Below are positions 48,182 through 56,101 of a stretch of 64,000 nt of DNA, piece by piece (the stretch's first letter is position 1; the number at the start of each line of letters is the position of its first letter). The position numbers and the translations under genes are program-made. Origin of the DNA: Leishmania donovani (taxonomy: Eukaryota > Euglenozoa > Kinetoplastea > Trypanosomatida > Trypanosomatidae); NCBI RefSeq assembly GCF_000227135.1, contig NC_018262.1, forward strand, positions 367,572 to 431,571, read 5' to 3'. A model generated the notes under the pieces. It did not search any database, was not told where the DNA came from, and worked only from the letters and a program-made list of their open reading frames with translations.

Positions 48182-49297
48182 ATGCAGTTCGGCATCAGGG
48201 TAGAGCCCTATGGCTACGACAAGCTCGTGTGGCTGGAGACAGACGTTCTCAAAGTGGGCCTCACCAACTATGCCGCCTCCGTCGCCTCCATCCAGGTGTA
48301 CCACCCCGCCGATAACAAGTGGATCGAGGTCAACTGCGGCTACCCGAAGAACCCCGAGGAGGCTTACGCCGATCCGGACTACATGGGCGCCACTGTAGGC
48401 CGCTGCGCCGGTCGCGTCGCCGGAGGCGTGTTCACGCTTGACAGGGTCAAGTACTACACGCAGAAGAATCGCGGCGAGAACACGTGCCACTGCGGCGACG
48501 ACGCGTACCACAAGAAGCACTGGGGCATGAAGCTAATCGAGACGGCCAATGTGATCGGCGTCCGCTTCAACTACACCAGCCCGCACATGGAGAGCGGCTT
48601 TCCCGGAGAGGTGAAGAACTACTGCACCTTCACCATCGACTGCAGCAACCCCAACGCTCTCAAGACCATCTACGACTCCTACATCACCGACAACAGCCCG
48701 TGCGATGCTTCTCCCATCAACGTCTTCAGTCACACCTCCTTCAACCTGAACGGCATCCCCGGCCAGCAGGACGGTGAGAAGAACTGGGTGCAGCCAGAGA
48801 GCGTGCGCAACCACTGGCTCCGCGTGCCAGCAAGCCGGGTGGCCGAGGCGGACCGCATGGCCATCCCGACTGGCGAGTTCCTGTCAGTTGAGGGCACCGG
48901 GCTCGACTTTCGGCAGGGACGCGTGATTGGCGACTGCATTGACGACGTGGCGCTGCTCGACCGCGACCCGTGCGGCTACGACCACCCCCTCGCCATCGAT
49001 GGCTGGGAGAAGGGCAAGCTGATGCTGCACGCCGAGGCGAAGAGCCCGGTCACGAACATCTGCATGAAGGTGTACTCGACCTTCCCGTGCATGTGGGTGT
49101 ACACGGCGAACAACAAGCCGCTGCCGGCGAGCGGCGGCCCGGGCCAGCGCTACGCGCGTTGGACTGGCCTGCTGGTCGGCCCCCAGAACTTCTCTGACGT
49201 TGCCAACTACTACCCCAAGTACCCGTCCTGCATTGTGCGCCGTGGCGAGCGCCAGTACTCGGAGACGACGATCAACGAGTTCACGATTGAGCATTAG
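48182..49297 (+). CDS. Aldose 1-epimerase-like protein, copy 1; catalytic glutamate missing
   Basis: The 371-residue protein has the galactose mutarotase fold: GRCAGRVAGGVFTLD (residues 73-87), a His pair region CHCGDDAYHKKHW (102-114), NVFSHTSFNLNG (180-191) and GYDHPLAI (265-272). In active enzymes two His residues, an Asp and a Glu interconvert alpha and beta sugars. H103, H184 and D267 are present. The catalytic Glu of the LExQ motif is replaced by Gly (LVGPQ, G333, codon 49178-49180). The usual HGG after the first His is HCG. The copy is therefore probably inactive as a mutarotase and may be a sugar-binding pseudoenzyme. The C-terminus (FTIEH) has no glycosomal signal. Residues 204-327 are encoded by a block almost identical to copy 2 (52569-53702). 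The frame is intact, so it is not a decayed pseudogene. Confidence 0.9.
   Translation: MQFGIRVEPYGYDKLVWLETDVLKVGLTNYAASVASIQVYHPADNKWIEVNCGYPKNPEEAYADPDYMGATVGRCAGRVAGGVFTLDRVKYYTQKNRGENTCHCGDDAYHKKHWGMKLIETANVIGVRFNYTSPHMESGFPGEVKNYCTFTIDCSNPNALKTIYDSYITDNSPCDASPINVFSHTSFNLNGIPGQQDGEKNWVQPESVRNHWLRVPASRVAEADRMAIPTGEFLSVEGTGLDFRQGRVIGDCIDDVALLDRDPCGYDHPLAIDGWEKGKLMLHAEAKSPVTNICMKVYSTFPCMWVYTANNKPLPASGGPGQRYARWTGLLVGPQNFSDVANYYPKYPSCIVRRGERQYSETTINEFTIEH
48791..49164 (+). repeat. 374-bp block shared with aldose 1-epimerase copy 2
   Basis: This block matches 53184-53557 with one mismatch visible by eye (ctcgac versus ctcgat), while sequence on either side is clearly diverged between the two genes. 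It is the copy-1 half of a probable gene-conversion tract. Confidence 0.9.
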
Positions 49298-49806
49298 GGG
49301 CCAACGTTGAGCCCAGAAATGCATAAGCTGGGTGGAGGAGAAGGGGTGCAGATGGGGTTTGATCGAAGAGGTGGCGATGCTTCTTCACCGTGAAAGGGGG
49401 ATGAGAGTGTTGGAGGGGAGGAGGGGCCCACGAGAAGCAAGATGTGGCTTCAATGCGACTACAAGACAACTATTGACTGTTTGCCTCGGTGAGCAGCGTC
49501 AGCTAGCGCACACGTAATTTCGTCCTTGCCTTTTTTTTATTGTGCTCTTGCTCTCGCTCCTTCTCCACTGCCTCTCCTTCTGTCTCCGTTGGGCCCTCCA
49601 CGTCTCCCTTCACACACCAGCACACACGTGCACATGCACACCATTCCCTCCCCCACACGCAGCCATCACTAGCGATGCGACAACCGCGTTGTTGCACATC
49701 CACTGAAGTGCTTTTTTCTTTGCGTTTTATTTTTTCGTTTTTGTTTTCTCTGTATTGCGCGTGTCTTTTCGTTACATGTCTTTCATGGTGCTTTTGCAGA
49801 AACCCC

Positions 49807-49836
49807 GTATATATATATATATATGTGTGTGTGTGT
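49807..49836. repeat. (TA)n-(TG)n compound microsatellite
   Basis: TA dinucleotides pass directly into TG dinucleotides, downstream of epimerase copy 1. Confidence 0.9.
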
Positions 49837-50403
49837 TCGTGTTGGAGCGCTCCTCCCGTGGACGGTATGGTAGCGCCTCATGCGTTTATTTCCTTCGCGT
49901 TCGCCCTTTCTGCATCTTTCTGCTCTCCTCCCCCCTCACAGTATGCATACACACGCACATACATAAATACGCACTCCCTCACGCTGTTTCACTCATTATG
50001 TTTGCCCGTGTGTGTGTGTGTATTTTCTATTCTTTTTAGCTTTCTTTCCCGCCCCATTCCTCCCATTTTCACGGTTTTCCACACCTCTCGCTCCCCCCAG
50101 CGAGGTCCTTTCTCATCTGCAGAGAGCAGACGAGTCCGTGATGTCGATGTTCACTAGGGTTCGAACTCAACTTTCTGTGCACACTTATATTTCTGCACGA
50201 AGACGTACTTCTTTGCTTTCTTCTCTTGCTGTGTGTGTGCGAGTGTCTTACATGAAGTCGGCTACTTCATCAAACTCAAAGACGCGACCGCATGCGCATC
50301 CGAGCGCAGCGCAAGCAACGAAAAGTATCATCGACAAGCGTTCTCTCTGCCGACTCCGCATCTCCACTCACCACCCCACCTTTTCATCCCTTGCTAAGGA
50401 AGC

Positions 50404-50872
50404 CATGCGGCCCCTCCCCCTTATCCCTGCCAATGCCGAAGCACCTCTGGCGGTGACAGGGTCAAGCACCTACAACCCAAAGGGGGGGGGTGAGGGGAGG
50501 CCAGTGCGATTCATTGCTGCTGATGTCGGCTGGTCAGGTCCTGGACGGCGTGGCGTCGGAGCGACCTGCCACAGCGAACACGCCTGTGCCATTCACATGA
50601 TGGACGAAGCGTCAGCGTGGCTCGAGCGTATCCCACCCCCGGCCGTCACACTGCCTGCTGGTGCGGGGAGCCCTGAGCGGCACCCTGAGGGGGCAGCATT
50701 TGGGCCAGAGGCCGTTCTCCGATGGCTGGGCCGGCGCACTGCTGTACGGGCTTGTGTCTCCGGCTGCTTCGCACCAGGTGAAATGGACCCTGTGGCAGGG
50801 CCGGGGGCAGCAGAGTAGAGTGGTGCTCGCGGTTTATCGCAGACTATGAGTATATTAAAGTTTTTAAAAAAA
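50404..50872 (+). mobile_element. SIDER2-type retroposon, forward orientation, 5'-truncated
   Basis: It carries the SIDER2 landmarks: CCCCTCCCCCTTATCCC near the 5' end, TCAAGCACCTACAACCC, GATGGCTGGGCCGGCGCAC and a 3' block GGCAGGGCCGGGGGCAGCAG. It is nearly identical to the reverse-strand copy at 61705-62400 from about 50490 to 50820. It starts later than that copy (the part with CAGCGCCCTCACTCTGTG is missing), and its 3' end differs after GCAGAGTAGAGTGG, ending in an A/T-rich tail near 50872. It lies in the sense orientation in the probable 3' UTR of epimerase copy 1, where such elements may reduce mRNA stability. Confidence 0.85.
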
Positions 50873-52568
50873 TTGACGGCACGAAGTCGGCGAGGGGGGC
50901 ATTGACGCTTATTGTTCTACGCCGCGGCAACACCTCTAAGTCTGCGCTTGACCCCAAGTCACCGTCTCTCTCTCTCCTCCTGCCCCATTCTCCCCTCTCT
51001 GGGGAGAGACAATGAGCGCGGATTACGAGCGAGGCGAGTTCAGGTGTCTCTGCCACGCGAGTACACAAGTGGGTGTGTTGCCGCGGGCAGTGTGTTTTCT
51101 GGTCTCTGTGAGCAACCTCCCTCTCCTCCCTCCCCTCCACACCAAAGTGCTTTTCTACCCTGCTGCCTCCGCTGTGTACTTGAATGAACGAGGGGGGCCT
51201 GAAAAAAGTCCTCTCAGAGCAGTGAAAAACTCGCAGAGGTGTGTGTGTGGGGGGGGGGGGAAGCGCATGCATACATCCGCGAAGAGCGCGTGCATGTGCG
51301 CTCAGGCTAGGCATTTAAAAAGCACGCTCACAAAAATGAATCCAGAGATGAACGAATGATCCTCTGCGGTGACGCAGTGGAGCGGAGAGGAGGGGGGAAG
51401 AGGTTGTCTCTCCTCTCTTTGGAGCGCACGTTTCTGTGTTATTGCGCGCTCTTCTTGGTTTATTGCGGTCGTGTTGAAGGGAGGGAACCTCTTCGTTTCT
51501 CCCTTCTGTTTTCTCTTAACCTTTTTCGTCGGCTGCCCTCTGACTTGATCTTTTTTTTCCTGGGTTGTTGTCCATCAATATATAGGTCTGTGTGTGGGTG
51601 TGGGTGCGAGCGTTCTGCTTGTGCATCACTGAGGAGGTGTTCCAGCCTCTACTTGCATGTATACATATATATATATATGCATGTGCTCGTGCGTCGTGCT
51701 CCTCAATCCATCACACTAAAGCACGCTTATGCACCAACACGCACGCACACACACACACGCCAAAATCGCAAACGCGTCAGGACACGCCGGAAATAAACGA
51801 AAGAAAAAGGATGCAGTGATGCGGTTCCTGACAACGCAGTTCGCACGGTGGCTCGCGAGCAGCCCTTCAGGCAGCAAAAAAGAAAAGGTCCATGAATGAG
51901 AGCAACAACAGGGGTCAGAGGAAGCGTACATGTTACTCATTCCAACCGAGAGACGAGCGCGCTTCGTGTGAGAGAGAGAGTCGGCCAAGCACGTCCTTTC
52001 GGTGCGTTGTTGAGTGGCAGGATCAGCGCTCTTTTTCGCTTCGAGGTTCTTCTCTGCAGTGGCTGGCGTCGCACGCGTGTCTCTGCGTTTTCGATCACTT
52101 ACTCTCATTCTGGGCACTCCTTTGTGGTGGTCCCCCTTCGTCCCTCTCCCCGCTCTAACCGGCGAGGACTGAGATGCAGAAAAAAGTATGTGGTCTCTTC
52201 AGGATGTGGATAAGCTTCTCGTCGCGACTTCATGACCTCTCTTGACAGCTGCTTTGAACCCGCTCCCACCGGCGTCATCGCTTGCATCTTCTCTCTGTTT
52301 CGCTTCTCTTGTCCATCTTCCTCCTCGTTTCGACGCTGTCGCACCCAACTCTCTCGCCTTTGCCACTCTCGTCTCTTGATTGGACTGTGAACGGGCACCC
52401 TTCTGTCTCCAGTCCCTCTCCTCCTCTTCTGCGCCTCTCGCGACCTTTGCTTCGCCCACCCCCCCCTTCTCCGCAAACGGACGCCACGACCACCACACGT
52501 AGCTGCCGTGCTCGTTCTCTTATACTCACCTCACACCTCACACCCAAGAAAGACAAAAAAAAACAATC

Positions 52569-53702
52569 ATGACCTTTCAGGTTGAGGTGCGCCCGTTCGG
52601 TGCGGGAAAATTGATTTGGCTCAAGACGGCCCGCTTGCGTGTCGGGCTCGCCAATTTCGGTGCCACCATCAGCTCAGTGCAGGTCTTCCACCCCCAGCGG
52701 CAGAAGTGGATTGAGGTCAACTGCGCCTTTCCGGAGAGCGCCGCTGAGACAGAGGCGGATACCGACTACATGGGGGTGACGGCGGGACGCTGTGGCGGTC
52801 GCGTGGCTCACGCCACCTTCAAGCTTGACGGGGTTACTTATCACACCGATAAGAACATGGCTGGCAGACACACGTGCCATGGCGGACACAACGCCTTCAA
52901 CAAGAAGCACTGGGGCTTCGCCGTCTTGGAGACAGCGACAGAAATCGGCGTCACCTTCAACTACACCAGCCCGCACATGGAGAACGGCTTCCCCGCTGAG
53001 CTGGTGAGCAAGGTCACCTACTCGATTGAGCGGACGAAGCCGAACGTGCTCAAGACACACTACGACTCCTACATCCCGGAGACGAGCCCGGCAGATGCCA
53101 CCCCGGTCAACATCTTCAATCACGCCTACTGGAACCTCAACGGTATCCCAGAGCGCAACGGCAAGTGCAACGCCGTGTGGGAGCAGCCAGAGAGCGTGCG
53201 CAACCACTGGCTCCGCGTGCCAGCAAGCCGGGTGGCCGAGGCGGACCGCATGGCCATCCCGACTGGCGAGTTCCTGTCAGTTGAGGGCACCGGGCTCGAT
53301 TTTCGGCAGGGACGCGTGATTGGCGACTGCATTGACGACGTGGCGCTGCTCGACCGCGACCCGTGCGGCTACGACCACCCCCTCGCCATCGATGGCTGGG
53401 AGAAGGGCAAGCTGATGCTGCACGCCGAGGCGAAGAGCCCGGTCACGAACATCTGCATGAAGGTGTACTCGACCTTCCCGTGCATGTGGGTGTACACGGC
53501 GAACAACAAGCCGCTGCCGGCGAGCGGCGGCCCGGGCCAGCGCTACGCGCGTTGGACAGGTATGGGACTCGAGCCGCAGTACTTCCCGGATGGTGCGAAC
53601 CACTACCCCAAGTACCCGTCTTGTATCATTCGTCGTGGCAAGAGCCGCTTTACCGAGACCATGCTCAACGAGTTTACCGTCGACTGCAGTTCCAAGATGT
53701 AA
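52569..53702 (+). CDS. Aldose 1-epimerase (galactose mutarotase), copy 2; glycosomal signal SKM
   Basis: Aldose 1-epimerase interconverts alpha- and beta-anomers of glucose or galactose, feeding hexose kinases. All key residues are visible in this 377-residue protein: H104 in CHGGHNAF, H185 in NHAYWNLNG, D269 in GYDH and E335 in LEPQYFPDGANH, plus the GRCGGRVAHATFKLDG motif. It should be catalytically competent. The C-terminus is SSKM; SKM fits the type 1 peroxisomal/glycosomal targeting signal, so import into glycosomes is predicted, where the early steps of Leishmania hexose metabolism occur. Residues 206-329 share a near-identical DNA block with copy 1. The start is the first ATG after an A-rich leader. 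The paralogue upstream lacks both the Glu and the targeting signal, so the two have probably divided or changed roles. Confidence 0.93.
   Translation: MTFQVEVRPFGAGKLIWLKTARLRVGLANFGATISSVQVFHPQRQKWIEVNCAFPESAAETEADTDYMGVTAGRCGGRVAHATFKLDGVTYHTDKNMAGRHTCHGGHNAFNKKHWGFAVLETATEIGVTFNYTSPHMENGFPAELVSKVTYSIERTKPNVLKTHYDSYIPETSPADATPVNIFNHAYWNLNGIPERNGKCNAVWEQPESVRNHWLRVPASRVAEADRMAIPTGEFLSVEGTGLDFRQGRVIGDCIDDVALLDRDPCGYDHPLAIDGWEKGKLMLHAEAKSPVTNICMKVYSTFPCMWVYTANNKPLPASGGPGQRYARWTGMGLEPQYFPDGANHYPKYPSCIIRRGKSRFTETMLNEFTVDCSSKM
53184..53557 (+). repeat. 374-bp block shared with aldose 1-epimerase copy 1
   Basis: This is the copy-2 half of the near-identical tract (partner 48791-49164), with the same length and one mismatch by eye. 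The Asp catalytic residue lies inside it and the Glu just outside. Confidence 0.9.
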
Positions 53703-53927
53703 GTTGGAATCCAATGGGACGACGCTTCGATGTTCTCTCTCTCCGAGCCCACCCCACCCACACATCCTTGTACATCTCCTCGGCCTGTGGAAGCGCGAGC
53801 ACGGACGCACACGCGCAGCGACATCGAGACGTGCATCGATGCACACGCCAACAGGGCGAGGCATATGCGCCTGTACACGAAGAGGGAGCAGTGTCTGTTT
53901 AGCTGGTCAGCCGTCTGCGTCCGCGTT

Positions 53928-53929
53928 TG

Positions 53930-53962
<33 letters not shown>
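53928..53962. repeat. (TG)n microsatellite
   Basis: About 35 bases of TG with one C interruption, 230 bases after epimerase copy 2. Confidence 0.9.
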
Positions 53963-56004
53963 CGGTACTGCTACGTGCTGCGTGACTGTCATCTTCTGTC
54001 CGCCTGCATCACTCCCACAAGGCACTGGGCTGTCTGCCTATTCTTTTGACCAATTCTATTCACGTGTGCCTTTCCATCAGAGCACCCATCCAGGCGTGCT
54101 TCTTTTTTTGTTTTTTCTTCCGCTACCCGCGCGCTTGTGCCCGCGAGCAGACAACTTTGATCGTTTCCTTTTCGCTTTTTTTACTGTTCCCTATTCAGTG
54201 CCACGTAGGTAATACGCATTCGCATTCACACGCGTGCGAGTGAAAAGAGGAGAGTAGCCCGGAGACGCTATCAAAAGACTTTCAAAACAGAAAACGCTCA
54301 GCATTGTGTGTGCTTCTATTGATTTTTGTTCCTCCTCCTCCTTCGTCGTTTCTAGGTTCTATGCGCCCCCCCCCCTCCCCCTACGCGAAGCATCGCGCAC
54401 CTACCCGTCGCGTGCGCCATACACCCGTTTGTGGCTGTGCCGCCTTGAATTTGGTGTCCATGCGCTCGTGGGTGCGCGTCTGCCGGTGATCGTCTCTCGA
54501 CGCTCCCACGCCCCACTCCACCCCTCTCTACTTTCACAGCTCTGCCTCTCGCTCTGACCCCACGCGTCGCCGCGTCCGCTTCCGCAGCCTCCATGTCCTC
54601 CACCCCCCCCTCCGAGTGAGCAAGTGCCGACACATACACGTGCTTGTGTGTGTGTGTGTGTGCGCGCGTGCACTGGAGGAGCAGGTGGAAGGTCTCGATG
54701 TGCGAGACCACGAAACGCATGAGCACAACCGGAACAGGGGGCAATGCGACTGAAGAGAAAAGGAGGCGGAGTCGAAGCGCGGCACACCGCCGAGATCTGT
54801 CACAGAAGAGCACACCAAAAGCAAAGTCCAAAACAGGAGAGCACGCAATGGCACGGATGCACTGTGCGTGCTGTCATGCCGTCCAGCGCTCACGTGTCAG
54901 CATCTGTAACAACAGCTACAGGGCGGGAGGCCGGAGAGGCGGCGCTCAACGTGCAGCTCAGTCACGGCGACAGACTACAACCGCTGCTGCAAGCGCCCTC
55001 TTCCCTACAAATGGCCAAAAACGTTCACGATAGACTTGGTATCGTGAATCGTCCTCTCTCCCCTCTCCCTTTCTCTGCACTCTCTCGTCTTCAGGGCCGC
55101 ACGTACACGCATACTCACATGCAAAACATACAGCTATTCGTGCGCGAGCAGCACAGGTACCCCTCTGGTGTCTTTCTATCTGCATCGTGGAAAAGATGCG
55201 TCTGCACACGTTTTTTTTTTGAGTGTCAGTGTGTATGCGTGCCTATGAGCGTGCTTCTCTGTCGAAGCGGACATTCCTGCCTCACAAGTATCGTCCCTCC
55301 CTTGTTTCTGCTGCTTCTGCTGCTGTGATGGTGCGCGGGTTCTGCCATCCGTACATGTCTACACCAAAAGAGGGAAAAGGAACCGGAAGGCGCGCATGCA
55401 CACTGACACACGAGCGCACTCTTACTCTCTGCAGCTTTCCTGTTGCACCCACTAGGAGCACGCGTGACCTGATCGTCATGTCGGCATGGCCGGAGAGAGG
55501 GAGAGAGCGGAGTGCGGTTCAAAAGGTGCACAGACGCGGATGGGCACATGCGTGCAAGTCTTTCTTTGGCTGTTGTTGATGGCTAAACGGAGGAGAAAAA
55601 AATGTTCGCTGCTTTCAAAGACAGAAGCACGGTTCTGTATCGGCGGGGCAGGGGCTTCACTTGCCTTGTCACTTCGCAGCAGAGGTCGTCGGCAGGCCTC
55701 CTCGCAGAGACTTTATGGTTGCTGTTGCTGACGCGTTGCCAACCTCTCCTCCCACCTCTCTGATGTTCTCCACGACTCTTCGACATTCGCGCCTCATTCG
55801 CTTCGAAACGCACACACACGCGCCGCCTCCCTATCCACACGCACTCATGAGAGCCCTCTCTTATGCCCCCCCCCCGCTCCCTCCCCCACCGCCCCTTCTT
55901 TCTGCCTTCCGCCGGCATCACGACGCGTTATTCAGTGCGTGCACCTACCTCCGCTTTCTCCATAAATCACATAGTATCCTTCTGTCTTCCTGTCAGAGCG
56001 CGAG

Positions 56005-56012
56005 CATAGAAG
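56005..56012 (+). promoter_or_regulatory. CATAGAAG octamer, possible cycling-sequence element
   Basis: It exactly matches the (C/A)AUAGAA(G/A) cycling sequence known from kinetoplastid S-phase mRNAs. It lies 97 bases before the UBX ATG but upstream of the predicted acceptor at 56082-56083, so it would be in the mature mRNA only if an earlier acceptor is used. A chance match is expected several times in 64 kb. Confidence 0.2.
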
Positions 56013-56081
56013 TCTACCAGCGCCGTCGCTTGAATCGCCGCGGTCACCCAGCGCAACGCGCGAGCACCACTTTTTTTTTTC

Positions 56082-56083
56082 AG
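56082..56083 (+). promoter_or_regulatory. Strong predicted spliced-leader acceptor that decides the UBX-protein start
   Basis: Ten T followed by CAG at 56071-56083. It removes all upstream in-frame ATGs (for example in the 55763-55850 region), leaving 56102 as the start with an 18-nt 5' UTR. Confidence 0.7.
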
Positions 56084-56101
56084 GGGACAGAAAGTCTCAG
56101 A

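Larger units (their letters stand above)
49298..52568. other. Spacer, 3271 bases, with a SIDER2 element
   Basis: No supported gene. It contains a TA/TG repeat, a forward SIDER2, a TATA patch at about 51660-51680 and the leader of epimerase copy 2, with a plausible acceptor AG at 52500-52501. The ORF at 51012-51359 has an ATG but a UTR-like, G/T-run-rich sequence. Confidence 0.6.
53703..56101. other. Spacer, 2399 bases: UTRs
   Basis: No supported gene. A long TG repeat lies at 53928-53962 and a shorter TG run near 54643-54662. A 104-codon ATG frame near 54719 is Arg/Ser-rich and not convincing. The upstream extension of the next frame (from about 55661) is pyrimidine-rich leader sequence. Confidence 0.6.

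Noticed and set aside
50661..50849. Open frames within the SIDER2 elements (also 61691-61969 and 61812-62126 on the minus strand)
   Set aside because: The same peptides appear in both copies only because the retroposon is repeated. SIDERs are non-coding.
51012..51359. 115-codon ATG frame after the 50.4-kb SIDER2
   Set aside because: It includes translated G-runs and UTR-like sequence, with no domain.
54719..55033. 104-codon Arg/Ser-rich ATG frame
   Set aside because: It follows a TG repeat, has no convincing acceptor and reads as translated low-complexity DNA.
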